A DNA stretch of 64,000 nt from Sphingobacterium micropteri (GTDB lineage: Bacteria; Bacteroidota; Bacteroidia; Sphingobacteriales; Sphingobacteriaceae), in assembly GCF_014692515.1 (NCBI RefSeq), contig NZ_JACOIK010000007.1:276654-340653 (forward strand). The letters run 5' to 3'. Under the pieces are notes generated by a model that worked only from the letters and a program-made list of their open reading frames with translations, had not been told where the DNA came from and searched no databases. Below, piece after piece: positions 17,186-26,110 of this stretch. Numbering within the stretch: the first letter of the stretch is position 1; each line of letters opens with the position of its first letter. The translations under genes were made by a program, and so were the position numbers.

Positions 17186-18175
17186 CTAAATCAATCCTCT
17201 TTTAAGGAGTAATTCAGCGATTTGCACCGCATTGGTTGCTGCTCCTTTTCTAAGGTTATCTGCCACAACCCAAAGATTTAATGTTTTGTCTTGCGACTCA
17301 TCACGACGAATACGGCCAACTAAAACCTCGTCTTTACCATGTGCATCTTTTGGCATCGGATATTGGAGATTAGCAGGGTCGTCAACCACAATAACACCCT
17401 CTTGTGCGGCTAGTATCTGACGAACTTCAGCTAGGTCGAAATCATTTTCGAATTCGATATTTACTGCTTCTGAATGTCCTCCCATAACCGGAATACGCAC
17501 CGTTGTGGCCGTAACACGAATAGAGTCATCACCCATAATCTTATTCGTTTCCTGAATCATTTTCATCTCCTCTTTTGTATATCCATTGTCTTGGAATACA
17601 TCGATATGAGGGATAACGTTTAAGTCGATTTGATAAGGGTATGCTTTTTCCCCATCTTTTCCCGCCCGCTCATCCATCAATTGATTAACAGCTTTTACAC
17701 CTGTTCCAGTGACAGATTGATAGGTGGATACGACAACACGTTTAATGGTATATTTTGCGTGTAGCGGTTGGAGTACAACTACCATCTGGATAGTCGAACA
17801 ATTTGGGTTTGCAATGATCTTATCCGCTGCGGATAGTACATCACCGTTCACCTCCGGAACAATTAACTTCTTGGTTGGGTCCATACGCCATGCCGACGAA
17901 TTGTCCACTACAGTAATGCCTGCTTCGGCAAACTGTGGCGCATATTCTGTTGAAGTGCCACCGCCTGCAGAAAATAACGCTACATCAGGTCGGAGTGCAA
18001 TAGCTTCGGCTGGTGTAACGACCTTGTACTTCTTCCCCTTAAACTCGATTTCCTTGCCCTTGCTCCGTTCCGATGCTACAGGAATCAACTCTGTTACCGG
18101 GAAATTACGTTCCGATAAAACGGTCAAAATCTCTGACCCTACAAGGCCCGTTGCGCCTACTACTGCAACTTTCAT
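17186..18175 (-). CDS. asd: Aspartate-semialdehyde dehydrogenase
   Basis: A 329-residue cytoplasmic enzyme that reduces aspartyl phosphate to aspartate semialdehyde, the branch point for lysine/DAP, threonine and methionine. The NADP-binding VVGATGLVGSEI is at the start, nucleophile C126 lies in NPNCSTIQM, and the substrate-binding H234 in PVMGGHSEAVN. Length is normal. It is a single gene here, flanked downstream by the structured repeat. dapF, further along the same pathway, is 15 kb away beside the other copy pair of that repeat. Confidence 0.96.
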   Translation of the reverse strand: MKVAVVGATGLVGSEILTVLSERNFPVTELIPVASERSKGKEIEFKGKKYKVVTPAEAIALRPDVALFSAGGGTSTEYAPQFAEAGITVVDNSSAWRMDPTKKLIVPEVNGDVLSAADKIIANPNCSTIQMVVVLQPLHAKYTIKRVVVSTYQSVTGTGVKAVNQLMDERAGKDGEKAYPYQIDLNVIPHIDVFQDNGYTKEEMKMIQETNKIMGDDSIRVTATTVRIPVMGGHSEAVNIEFENDFDLAEVRQILAAQEGVIVVDDPANLQYPMPKDAHGKDEVLVGRIRRDESQDKTLNLWVVADNLRKGAATNAVQIAELLLKRGLI

Positions 18176-18376
18176 AATTGAATTTGTTTTATTTGTTTAT
18201 GATATTAAATAATTTACAATAAATTAAGATACCAAAAGTAAGAAAATAAAAATAAATTTTGCAATTTATTGCACACAACGCAACGTTTTTCCATGAAAAT
18301 TTACAGATTTATAATTCTGGTAAAAAAGGATAAACGAAGCAATCGATTGCTGTCCAATTTTGCCTAAAAAATGCGC

Positions 18377-18384
18377 TAACTTTG
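18377..18384 (+). promoter_or_regulatory. Candidate -7 element five bases before an ATG
   Basis: TAACTTTG fits TAnnTTTG exactly and ends at 18384, while the ATG of the next gene is at 18390. A TTTTG lies upstream at 18358-18362 but its 14-base spacing is shorter than the usual 17-19. If used, the messenger would start at or within a few bases of the initiation codon. Confidence 0.5.
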
Positions 18385-18389
18385 TTTCA

Positions 18390-19337
18390 ATGAAAGAGCG
18401 TATACTCATGATTGGTTCGAATGGCCAAATTGGATCGGAGTTAGCAACAGCACTTCGTCGTAAATTCGGTACAGAAAATGTTATCACTTCAGACATTCGG
18501 GAGCCGACGGTCTTAAAAAAAGACGAAATTTTTGAAATTATCAATGTGTTGGACAAGCCTGCATTAACGGATTTGTTTGAAAAATATAAACCTACACAAC
18601 TTTATCTGCTTGCAGCTATGCTTTCTGCAACCGGTGAGAAATATCCGCAAAAAGCTTGGGACCTCAATATAAATGGTCTATTAAATGTGTTGGACTTGGC
18701 GGTCGAATTGGATATTAAAAAGATTTTTTGGCCTAGTTCTATTGCTGTTTTTGGTCCACATTCTCCCAAACAAAACACGGATCAATATTGTGTGATGGAT
18801 CCTGTTAGTATATATGGCGTCAGTAAACTAGCAGGCGAAAGACTTTGTGAATACTATCATCATAAATATAAGTTGGACATCCGCAGCGTTCGCTATCCGG
18901 GTATTATCTCCTGGAAGACTGCGCCTGGAGGAGGAACAACGGACTATGCTGTCGATATTTTTATCGAAGCGTTAAAGTATGGTAAATATACCTGTTTCCT
19001 CTCCGCCAACACGGCTTTGCCAATGCTCTATATGGAGGATGCGGTGCGTGGAACGATTGAACTAATGGATGCACCTATAGAACAAATTTCCATCCGTTCA
19101 AGCTATAATCTCGGTGGATTATCGTTCACTCCTTCGGAGATTGCCAAAGAAATTAAAAAAATTCTTCCTAATTTTGAAATGTCTTATGTTGATGACGACC
19201 CTCGTCAAGCAATTGCTGACACGTGGCCGGCAAGTATTGATGATACCTACGCACGCCGGGATTGGAGTTGGGAACCAAAATTTGATTTAGCGTCGATAAC
19301 AGAAGACATGATTGCGAACCTCAAAACAAACGTATAG
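18390..19337 (+). CDS. NAD-dependent epimerase-fold protein, probable L-threonine 3-dehydrogenase
   Basis: A 315-residue Rossmann-fold protein from the ATG at 18390; a TTG ten codons upstream is in frame but overlaps the presumed promoter. The NAD-binding motif is MIGSNGQIGSEL, and the catalytic Tyr-Lys pair lies in YGVSKLAGE. Length, the AAMLSATGEKYP segment, RYPGIISWKTAPGGGTTDYAVDIF and the C-terminal WSWEPKFDL are, from memory, those of the short-chain type L-threonine dehydrogenases, which oxidise threonine to 2-amino-3-ketobutyrate. A sugar-nucleotide epimerase is the alternative, but it does not neighbour sugar genes. Confidence 0.85.
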   Translation: MKERILMIGSNGQIGSELATALRRKFGTENVITSDIREPTVLKKDEIFEIINVLDKPALTDLFEKYKPTQLYLLAAMLSATGEKYPQKAWDLNINGLLNVLDLAVELDIKKIFWPSSIAVFGPHSPKQNTDQYCVMDPVSIYGVSKLAGERLCEYYHHKYKLDIRSVRYPGIISWKTAPGGGTTDYAVDIFIEALKYGKYTCFLSANTALPMLYMEDAVRGTIELMDAPIEQISIRSSYNLGGLSFTPSEIAKEIKKILPNFEMSYVDDDPRQAIADTWPASIDDTYARRDWSWEPKFDLASITEDMIANLKTNV

Positions 19338-19341
19338 AAAA

Positions 19342-20067
19342 ATGGGCAGAGCCTTTGAATTTAGAAAAGAAAGAAAATTTAAACGTTGGGCCAAAATGGC
19401 CGTACAGTTTACACGCTTAGGAAAAGAAATAGCCATTGCGGTAAAAGAGAGCGGTCCACACCCCGAAAATAACTCGCGTTTGCGTACAGCTGTTCAAAAT
19501 GCGAAAGCAGTTAACATGCCGAAAGATCGTGTTGAAGCAGCGATTAAAAGAGCTTCTGAAAAGGACGCGAAAGGATATGAAGAATTTGTATATGAAGGAT
19601 ATGGTCCACATGGCGTACCGGTTTTGATAGAAACGGCAACCGATAATACCAACCGTACGGTAGCTAACATCAGAAGTTATTTTACGAAATCAGGTGGATC
19701 ATTGGGTAAAACAGGATCACTTGACTTTATCTTTCAACGGAAATCGGTATTCCGTTTTGAAGCTGCGGAAGATATTGATGTGGAAGAATTGGAACTGGAA
19801 CTTATCGATGGGGGATTGGAAGAATTATATGTAGAAGCTGATGAAGAAGGTAAGGATATTGTCGTCGTCCAAACTTCATTTGAGGATTTTGGAAATATGC
19901 AAAGCCTTTTAGAAGAAAAAGGAATTGAAGTGAAATCTGCCAAATTAGAACGTATTGCCCTATCTCATACTTCATTGAATGAAGAACAAGCTGCCGATGT
20001 CCTCAAATTAATCGACAAGATTGAAGAAGACGATGATGTACAGGCGGTGTATCATAATATGGATTAG
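19342..20067 (+). CDS. yebC: YebC/PmpR (TACO1) family protein
   Basis: A 241-residue cytoplasmic protein with the conserved N-terminus GRAFEFRKERKFKRWAKMAVQFTRLGKEI and the following PENNSRLRTAVQNAKAVNMPKDRVEAAIKRA. Later come YEGYGPHGVP and TDNTNRTVANIRSYFTKSGG, all hallmarks of the family. Members were described as transcriptional regulators. More recent work treats some as translation factors acting on ribosomes at proline-rich stretches. The start is the ATG at 19342, four bases after the previous stop; an upstream in-frame TTG is less likely. The repeat protein gene follows 14 bases downstream. Confidence 0.93.
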   Translation: MGRAFEFRKERKFKRWAKMAVQFTRLGKEIAIAVKESGPHPENNSRLRTAVQNAKAVNMPKDRVEAAIKRASEKDAKGYEEFVYEGYGPHGVPVLIETATDNTNRTVANIRSYFTKSGGSLGKTGSLDFIFQRKSVFRFEAAEDIDVEELELELIDGGLEELYVEADEEGKDIVVVQTSFEDFGNMQSLLEEKGIEVKSAKLERIALSHTSLNEEQAADVLKLIDKIEEDDDVQAVYHNMD

Positions 20068-20081
20068 AGGAGTGGAATAGC

Positions 20082-20996
20082 ATGACATTTGAGGAATTTT
20101 TTGCCAAAAAGAAAATAGACTTGTCACAATTGCAGGGTGATAATCAGATGCTGTATGATGAGTTTAGGCAGCATTATACTCAAATGGGCGAAAAAAGTTT
20201 CGACCATACCAAGAAGTTTTGGTTTAATAAATTACGAAAGCAGTATACGTTGATTGAGGAGGAAACGGTGGTTAGAGATCAAACTGTTTCTGCGGAGATA
20301 TTAGAGGAGCTTTCTTCGGATCCGGCAACACCAGTAGCTCCTTCGAGCAAGCCAGCAGGTTTCAAGCCGAGGTTTAAGGCGGGCGCTACCAAAGCTGCAG
20401 AACCGGAAAAGCCGAAGGAGGAAGAAGAAATCAAACCGGTAGAGCCAGTAGCTCCTTCGAGCAAGCCAGCAGGTTTCAAGCCGAGGTTTAAGGCGGGCGC
20501 TACCAAAGCTGCAGAACCGGAAAAGCCGAAGGAGGAAGAAGAAATCAAACCGGTAGAGCCAGTAGCTCCTTCGAGCAAGCCAGCAGGTTTCAAGCCGAGG
20601 TTTAAGGCGGGCGCTACCAAAGCTGCAGAACCGGAAAAGCCGAAGGAGGAAGAAGAAATCAAACCGGTAGAGCCAGGAGCTCCTTCGAGCAAGCCAGTAG
20701 GTTTCAAGCCGAGGTTTAAGGCGGGTGCTACCAAAGCTGCAGAACCGGAAAAGCCGAAGGAGGAAGAAGAAATCAAACCGGTAGAGCCAGCAACTCCTTC
20801 GAGCAAGCCAGCAGGTTTCAAGCCGAGGTTTAAGGCGGGTGCTACCAAAGCTGCAGAACCGGAAAAGCCGAAGGAGGAAGAAGAAATCAAACCGGTAGAG
20901 CCAGCAACTCCTTCGAGCAAGCCAACGGGTTTCAAGCCGAGGTTTAAGGCCGGCGTAACCAAAACACAACCGCCTAAAACAGGGGAAGACGATTAA
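20082..20996 (+). CDS. Protein with N-terminal helical domain and six 38-residue charged repeats
   Basis: A 304-residue protein of unknown family. Residues 1-62 look like a compact domain (FFAKKKIDLSQLQGDN ... FDHTKKFWFNKLRKQYTL). From about residue 86 come five full copies and one partial copy of a 38-residue unit, in which a basic half (SSKPAGFKPRFKAGATK) alternates with an acidic half (EPEKPKEEEEIKP). The alternating charges suggest a disordered, nucleic-acid- or protein-binding tail. A GAGGAG ribosome-binding site precedes the ATG, and the gene follows yebC by 14 bases. Its stop codon overlaps that of the convergent oxidoreductase gene by 4 bases. Confidence 0.8.
   Translation: MTFEEFFAKKKIDLSQLQGDNQMLYDEFRQHYTQMGEKSFDHTKKFWFNKLRKQYTLIEEETVVRDQTVSAEILEELSSDPATPVAPSSKPAGFKPRFKAGATKAAEPEKPKEEEEIKPVEPVAPSSKPAGFKPRFKAGATKAAEPEKPKEEEEIKPVEPVAPSSKPAGFKPRFKAGATKAAEPEKPKEEEEIKPVEPGAPSSKPVGFKPRFKAGATKAAEPEKPKEEEEIKPVEPATPSSKPAGFKPRFKAGATKAAEPEKPKEEEEIKPVEPATPSSKPTGFKPRFKAGVTKTQPPKTGEDD
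20337..20966 (+). repeat. Coding tandem repeat, 114-bp unit, about 5.5 copies
   Basis: Units begin at 20337, 20451, 20565, 20679, 20793 and 20907, the last being partial. Units 1 and 2 are identical over all 114 bases and unit 3 differs at one position, so the array was duplicated recently or is homogenised by recombination. The unit is a multiple of three and keeps the frame. It also leaves two minus-strand frames open by chance. Confidence 0.95.
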
Positions 20997-22228
20997 GGAT
21001 TATTTTCTAACATATACGCCAACGTGCGTATTACCCTGTCATGTTTTTTGACAAACGGATTCTCTTCGTTCCAGACATAGCCCGCTAACACAGCACATAT
21101 CTTACGTTTGACATCTGGATTTTCAGGACGGTGGAAGAAAAGCGTTTGTAGATTGCCCGTATACCATTCTTTCACATAAGTCGTAAAGACATTAATACCG
21201 CGTTGCATATAATCAGCATATTCGACTTGCCAGTCTATTTTCTCTCCCCGCAATTGACGGTGAGCTAGTTTTGCAGAAAGAATGCCTGATTCTGTTGCAA
21301 AGCACACACCGGAAGAAAATACAGGGTCTAAAAATTCCGCACTATTTCCCGTTAATGCAAACCCATTTCCAAACATTTTGGAGACAGCAGCAGAATAGTT
21401 TTTAAGATGAATAGGTTCGAATTCGAAGTCTGTATTCGCAAAACGTTTGACATAAAAATCAGACAGCTTAATCGCTCTTTTTAAGGCTTCTGCCGTACCG
21501 TCGTCTCCCTTCAACTGCTCGATAAAATCCGTGTGTGCAACGATACCCAAGCTTGTCACCCCATTGGAGAAAGGAATTACCCATAGCCAGACCTCGGTAT
21601 CCAGTACATCAAATGAAATTTGCGTACCTTCTATACCTTCGGGACGGTTAATATCCTTAACATGCGAAAAGATGGCGGAATGTGGATTAAGCTGTGATGG
21701 TTTGTCTAAATGCAGTAAACGCGGAAGGACACGTCCGTATCCGCTGGCATCGATGACGAATTTGGCTCTTATTTGTGAGCTGTTCCCAGTTTTATCTTGG
21801 ATGGTTGTTAAAGAGTCCTTGCCATCAAATTGAATCGCCGTAACAGTGGTCTCAAAAGTGATGTCCACATGTTTTTGTTGCAATGCCTCTGTCATGGCGT
21901 AATCAAAATCGGCGCGTGGAACTTGCCAAGTCCAATCCCAACCCTCTCCAAATTTATCACTAAAATCGAAGTCGCTAATGACGTCCCTTCGAATAAAACG
22001 TGCCCCCGGTTTTTCCTGAAAATTTTGCGCTTGTAACGCAGGCAACAGTCCCGCTTCGTCGAAATGATCCATGACGCGTGGAATAAGACTCTCGCCTACA
22101 ACCAAACGCGGAAATTTGGATTTTTCGATAACTTTGATGTGGACATCTTGTTGTTCTAAATAACCCGCGGCAACACAACCCGAAGGTCCCGCACCGATAA
22201 TTAAAATATCTACTTCCTCGACATGCAT
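20993..22228 (-). CDS. FAD-dependent oxidoreductase of the halogenase/geranylgeranyl-reductase type (flexirubin-associated)
   Basis: A 411-residue flavoprotein from the ATG at 22228; the frame extends further upstream without coding character. The FAD-binding motif is VDILIIGAGPSGCVAAGYLEQQ, VVGESLIPRVMDHFDEAG matches tryptophan-halogenase-like flavoproteins, and GNGFALTGNSAEFLDPVFSSGV is the second FAD motif. The halogenase lysine motif is not obvious, so hydroxylation or another oxidation is as likely as halogenation. It is transcribed divergently from the tyrosine ammonia-lyase operon. In flexirubin clusters such enzymes modify the aromatic head group; that role is inferred from context. 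Confidence 0.88.
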   Translation of the reverse strand: MHVEEVDILIIGAGPSGCVAAGYLEQQDVHIKVIEKSKFPRLVVGESLIPRVMDHFDEAGLLPALQAQNFQEKPGARFIRRDVISDFDFSDKFGEGWDWTWQVPRADFDYAMTEALQQKHVDITFETTVTAIQFDGKDSLTTIQDKTGNSSQIRAKFVIDASGYGRVLPRLLHLDKPSQLNPHSAIFSHVKDINRPEGIEGTQISFDVLDTEVWLWVIPFSNGVTSLGIVAHTDFIEQLKGDDGTAEALKRAIKLSDFYVKRFANTDFEFEPIHLKNYSAAVSKMFGNGFALTGNSAEFLDPVFSSGVCFATESGILSAKLAHRQLRGEKIDWQVEYADYMQRGINVFTTYVKEWYTGNLQTLFFHRPENPDVKRKICAVLAGYVWNEENPFVKKHDRVIRTLAYMLENNP

Positions 22229-22366
22229 AGCTTGATGAATTAAGTAAATTAAAATTAAATTATAGTATTTTTGCAAACGGCTCGATACGATATTGTCCGA
22301 CAAAAATAGCAGTAAAATCTGTGCTTTTTGATGGTAAATAAAAATTAGTGAAGAATATAGGCGTAC

Positions 22367-23884
22367 ATGATTTCGGTAGATAAAAAATTAACATTGTCTC
22401 AGTTTTATGAGATTATATTTAAAGGTGAATCTCTTGATATAGAACCGGAGGTACTCCGAGTAGTAGAAGAAAGCCATACTTTCCTGAAAGAATTTGCTGC
22501 GAATAGGGTAATCTATGGTGTGAATACCGGCTTTGGGCCGATGGCACAATATCGTATACAAAATGAAGACACGAACCAGTTGCAATACAATTTGATCCGT
22601 AGTCATGCTGCGGGAACGGGTGATGTTTTGTCGTTACTTCATGTAAAAGCAGCCATGCTGACGCGTTTGACAAATCTCTCTAAAGGGAAATCTGGCGTGC
22701 ACGCAAGTGTTATTGAACTGCTCAAGGAATTAATTAATCGAAATATTATACCCGTCATTTTTGCACATGGTGGCGTAGGAGCAAGTGGTGATTTGGTGCA
22801 GCTCGCGCATTTGGCGCTGGTGTTAATTGGAGAAGGGGAGGTGATCTATGACAATGAACGTAGGCCTACAATGGCCGTTTTCGAAGAAGAGGGATTAAAG
22901 CCTATTGAGGTGGTCGTACGCGAAGGGCTATCGCTGATTAACGGCACATCTGTAATGACAGGCATTGGCATCGTCAATTATTGCTATGCATCTAAACTGC
23001 TGGACTGGTCGATTTGGCTTTCTTGTGCGATGAATGAAATTGTTAAGGCGCATGACGACCATTATTCTGTGAGCTTGAATACGGTAAAGTTACATGTTGG
23101 ACAAAACCGGGTTGCCGCTCTTATGCAGGAGCATCTGATGGATAGCCAATTGATAAAAAAGCGAGAAGACGATTTATATTCGGGGAATAATCAGGAAGAC
23201 ATTTTTAAAGATAAAGTGCAAGAGTATTATTCGTTACGTTGTGTCCCACAGATTTTAGGGCCGATTTTGGAGACCATTGAGCAAGCAGGGAAAATCCTGG
23301 AGGATGAGCTAAACTCTGTAAGTGACAATCCGATTATTTCGGTGGAAGACCAAAATGTGTATCATGGGGGGAATTTTCACGGCGACTATATCTCCTTGGA
23401 AATGGATAAGCTGAAGTTAGCTATTACGCGATTGACGATGCTATCGGAACGACAGTTAAATTATCTTATGAATGCTAAAATCAATGGATTACTACCGCCG
23501 TTCGTGAATATGGGTAAGCTTGGTTTTAATTTTGGGATGCAGGGTGCCCAATTTACGGCTACCTCTACTACCGCTGAAAACCAAACACTTTCCACTTCCA
23601 TGTATGTGCACAGTATTCCGAATAACAACGATAATCAAGATATTGTAAGTATGGGAACAAATGCTGCGGTGATAGCGAATCGTGTGATCGTGAATGCATT
23701 TGAAGTGCTTGCTGTGCAAATTATCGCTGTGAGACAAGCAATTGATATTTTAAATTATCAAAATTTAGTATCTTCAAAAACAAAAGCGGTATACGATGAG
23801 ATTAGCGAGATTATCCCTGCCTTTTCGGATGACAACCCGCTTTATCCTGCCATTCAGCGGGTTAAAGAATATTTAATGAACTAA
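22367..23884 (+). CDS. Tyrosine ammonia-lyase (HAL/PAL/TAL family)
   Basis: A 505-residue enzyme of the MIO-cofactor family. The cofactor-forming Ala-Ser-Gly is at 139-141 in HGGVGASGDLVQLAH. YGVNTGFGPMAQYRI, LQYNLIRSHAAGTGD and HSIPNNNDNQDIVSMGTN resemble, from memory, the Flavobacterium johnsoniae tyrosine ammonia-lyase more closely than histidine ammonia-lyase. No hutU, hutI or hutG lies nearby, which also argues against histidine degradation. It would convert tyrosine to 4-coumarate, the starter for flexirubin-type aryl polyenes. The FabG gene follows one base after its stop codon. Confidence 0.9.
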   Translation: MISVDKKLTLSQFYEIIFKGESLDIEPEVLRVVEESHTFLKEFAANRVIYGVNTGFGPMAQYRIQNEDTNQLQYNLIRSHAAGTGDVLSLLHVKAAMLTRLTNLSKGKSGVHASVIELLKELINRNIIPVIFAHGGVGASGDLVQLAHLALVLIGEGEVIYDNERRPTMAVFEEEGLKPIEVVVREGLSLINGTSVMTGIGIVNYCYASKLLDWSIWLSCAMNEIVKAHDDHYSVSLNTVKLHVGQNRVAALMQEHLMDSQLIKKREDDLYSGNNQEDIFKDKVQEYYSLRCVPQILGPILETIEQAGKILEDELNSVSDNPIISVEDQNVYHGGNFHGDYISLEMDKLKLAITRLTMLSERQLNYLMNAKINGLLPPFVNMGKLGFNFGMQGAQFTATSTTAENQTLSTSMYVHSIPNNNDNQDIVSMGTNAAVIANRVIVNAFEVLAVQIIAVRQAIDILNYQNLVSSKTKAVYDEISEIIPAFSDDNPLYPAIQRVKEYLMN

Positions 23885-23885
23885 T

Positions 23886-24617
23886 ATGAAGTGTGCAGTA
23901 GTAACAGGTGGGTCAAGGGGTATCGGACGGGCAATATGTAAAAAGTTAGCGGTCGAATTGGGATACCATGTGTTAATTAATTATCAGGGGAATGAAGAAG
24001 CCGCTAAAGAAACATTAGCCGCATTGAAAGATGAGGGTGCAACAGGTGAGATTATTAAGTTTAATGTTGGAGATATAACCGATGTAAAGCAAGCATTACA
24101 ACGATGGAGTGATCGTCATCCTGAAGCAATCGTGGAGGTCATTGTCAACAATGCAGGTATTGCGAGAGATGGTCTGTTTATGTGGATGTCTCCGGAAGAT
24201 TGGTCTTCTGTGCTAGACGTTTCTTTGCAGGGCTTTTACAACGTGACACATTTTTTTATTCAGAAACTATTACGTCAACGATATGGTCGAATTATAAATA
24301 TCGTTTCGGTATCGGGCGTTAAAGGAACTGCGGGACAAGTTAATTATTCGGCGGCGAAGGCTGGTGTTGTAGGTGCTACAAAAGCATTGGCACAAGAAAT
24401 TGGAAAGAGAAACATCACCGTCAATGCTGTTGCTCCTGGTTTTATCCGTTCCGACATGACAGAAGGGATGGATGAAAAAGAATTGAGAAAGATTATTCCC
24501 GTAAACCGATTCGGTGAAGTAGAAGAGGTGGCTGATCTAGTCTGTTTCCTGGCCTCCAAGAAAGCTGGTTATATCACGGGAGAAATTATCAATATAAATG
24601 GTGGAATTTATGCTTAG
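23886..24617 (+). CDS. 3-oxoacyl-ACP reductase (FabG-like) of the aryl-polyene set
   Basis: A 243-residue short-chain dehydrogenase. The NADPH motif TGGSRGIGRAI is at residues 7-17, followed by NNAGIARDGLF and the catalytic S141, Y154 and K158 (YSAAKAG). It would reduce the beta-keto group after each polyene extension. Its position between the ammonia-lyase and the ketosynthase, with 1- and 9-base gaps, makes it pathway-specific rather than the housekeeping fabG. Confidence 0.93.
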   Translation: MKCAVVTGGSRGIGRAICKKLAVELGYHVLINYQGNEEAAKETLAALKDEGATGEIIKFNVGDITDVKQALQRWSDRHPEAIVEVIVNNAGIARDGLFMWMSPEDWSSVLDVSLQGFYNVTHFFIQKLLRQRYGRIINIVSVSGVKGTAGQVNYSAAKAGVVGATKALAQEIGKRNITVNAVAPGFIRSDMTEGMDEKELRKIIPVNRFGEVEEVADLVCFLASKKAGYITGEIININGGIYA

Positions 24618-24626
24618 GGTTGTAAG

Positions 24627-25853
24627 ATGAGGAAACGTGTAGTCATTACGGGAATGGGTATCTATTCTTGTATCGGTAAGAATTTGGAAGAGGTCAGGCA
24701 ATCGCTTTTTGAGGGTAAATCCGGTATTGTGATTGATGAAGCCCGATTAGCCTTTGGGTTTCAATCTCCGTTGACGGGCGTGGTGCCTGCACCGGATTTA
24801 AAGAGAGTGCTCAGCAGGCGCCAACGTATCAGTATGGGGGAGGAGTCAGAGTATGCTTATATGGCAACAATGGAGGCGTTAGATCAGGCGAATTTGCGAG
24901 AAGAAGATCTTGGTAAGCGAGAGGTAGGCATTCTTTTCGGAAACGACAGTGTTTCCAAAGCGGTTATCGAGGCCACAGATATCGTACGAGAAAAGAAAGA
25001 TACCCAGCTCATTGGTTCTGGAGCAATCTTTAAATCGATGAATTCTACCGTTACGATGAATTTGGCCACAATTTTCGGATTGTCTGGGATTAATATGACG
25101 ATTAGTGCTGCTTGTGCTAGTGGTTCGCACGCTATTGGCCTAGGTTATATGTTTATCCAGCAAGGATTGCAGGATATGATTATTTGTGGAGGAGCACAGG
25201 AAATCAACCCTTATGCTATGGCTAGTTTTGATGGTTTAGGTGTCTTTGCGACGGATATTAGCCACCCACAACAAGCATCAAGACCTTTTGATAAAAGACG
25301 TACGGGATTGGTGCCTAGTGGTGGAGCAGCAACAGTCATATTGGAGAGTTATGAATCGGCCGTAAATAGGGGCGCACCTGTCATCGCAGAAATAATAGGT
25401 TATGGTTTTTCTTCCAATGGAGGGCATATATCAACCCCTAACATCGAAGGACCTGCGAAAGCGATGCGACGAGCACTCGAACAGGCCAATATACGGGCTG
25501 AAGATATTGCCTATATAAACGCACATGCCACATCAACCCCAATTGGTGATGCAAATGAAGCAAAGGCTATTTTAGAAGTATTTGGGAATAGGCCCTATGT
25601 TAGTTCTACAAAATCCATGACAGGACATGAGTGTTGGATGGCGGGCGCGTCGGAGATCGTATATTCTACCTTGATGATGCAGCATGGGTTCATCGCCCCA
25701 AATATTAATTTGGAGGAACCGGATGATGATATCAGCGAATTAAATTTTGTTTCCCACACCATAAAACAAGAATTTGATATATATTTGTCTAATTCTTTCG
25801 GATTTGGTGGAACCAATTCCGCGTTGGTGGTCAAGAAATTTAACGATGGATAA
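24627..25853 (+). CDS. Beta-ketoacyl-ACP synthase (FabF-like) of the aryl-polyene set
   Basis: A 408-residue thiolase-fold condensing enzyme. The Cys-His-His triad is intact: C163 in SAACASGSHAIG, H300 in NAHATSTPIGD and H334 in MTGHECW. It should elongate the acyl chain by decarboxylative condensation with malonyl-ACP. Because the cysteine is present, this is the active subunit rather than the chain-length-factor partner. No second, Cys-less ketosynthase is seen in the window, though type II aryl-polyene systems usually have one. The ACP gene overlaps its 3' end by 8 bases. Confidence 0.93.
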   Translation: MRKRVVITGMGIYSCIGKNLEEVRQSLFEGKSGIVIDEARLAFGFQSPLTGVVPAPDLKRVLSRRQRISMGEESEYAYMATMEALDQANLREEDLGKREVGILFGNDSVSKAVIEATDIVREKKDTQLIGSGAIFKSMNSTVTMNLATIFGLSGINMTISAACASGSHAIGLGYMFIQQGLQDMIICGGAQEINPYAMASFDGLGVFATDISHPQQASRPFDKRRTGLVPSGGAATVILESYESAVNRGAPVIAEIIGYGFSSNGGHISTPNIEGPAKAMRRALEQANIRAEDIAYINAHATSTPIGDANEAKAILEVFGNRPYVSSTKSMTGHECWMAGASEIVYSTLMMQHGFIAPNINLEEPDDDISELNFVSHTIKQEFDIYLSNSFGFGGTNSALVVKKFNDG

Positions 25854-26097
25854 AGCGAGTATATATCAAAAGATAAATGAAATCTTGGTGGAAGAGTTTG
25901 AAGTAGATGAGGAGATTATCAGTCCGGAAGCGTCTTTAAAAGAATCTCTTGATCTGGATAGTTTAGACTATGTAGATTTGGTTGTTATTATCGAATCTAA
26001 TTTTGGCGTTAAACTCGTTGAGGCGGATTTTGATGAAGTAGTTACGTTCCAGGATTTCTATAACGTCGTAGAACAAAAAATGACGATAAGGAGTTAA
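25846..26097 (+). CDS. Acyl carrier protein
   Basis: An 83-residue acidic protein starting at the ATG at 25846, inside the end of the ketosynthase gene. The phosphopantetheine attachment serine is S39 in LDLDSLDYVDLV. It carries the growing chain for the neighbouring ketosynthase, reductase and dehydratase. The tight overlap with the ketosynthase gene argues that it is dedicated to this pathway. Confidence 0.93.
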   Translation: MDKASIYQKINEILVEEFEVDEEIISPEASLKESLDLDSLDYVDLVVIIESNFGVKLVEADFDEVVTFQDFYNVVEQKMTIRS

Positions 26098-26110
26098 ATC
26101 GGAGGGTAAT

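Noticed and set aside
17724..18212. 162-codon plus-strand frame opposite asd
   Set aside because: asd carries intact catalytic motifs on the other strand; the antisense frame has none.
20279..20962. Long minus-strand frame (227 codons) across the repeat array
   Set aside because: It exists because the 114-bp unit is a multiple of three and happens to lack stops in this frame. Its product is the same low-complexity unit repeated, and the plus frame has a proper start, ribosome-binding site and unique N-terminal domain.
20337..20966. Possible CRISPR array
   Set aside because: Units are directly adjacent with no spacers, 114 bp long, in frame and translated.
20301..20969. Second minus-strand frame (222 codons) across the same array
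   Set aside because: Same cause: repetition of a stop-free unit. The composition (FFFLLRLFRFCSF) is not protein-like.
22266..22308. Facing TATTTTTG elements in the gap between the oxidoreductase and ammonia-lyase genes
   Set aside because: Both fit the -7 consensus, but neither has a -33 box and A/T-rich DNA produces this string easily; too weak to list as promoters.
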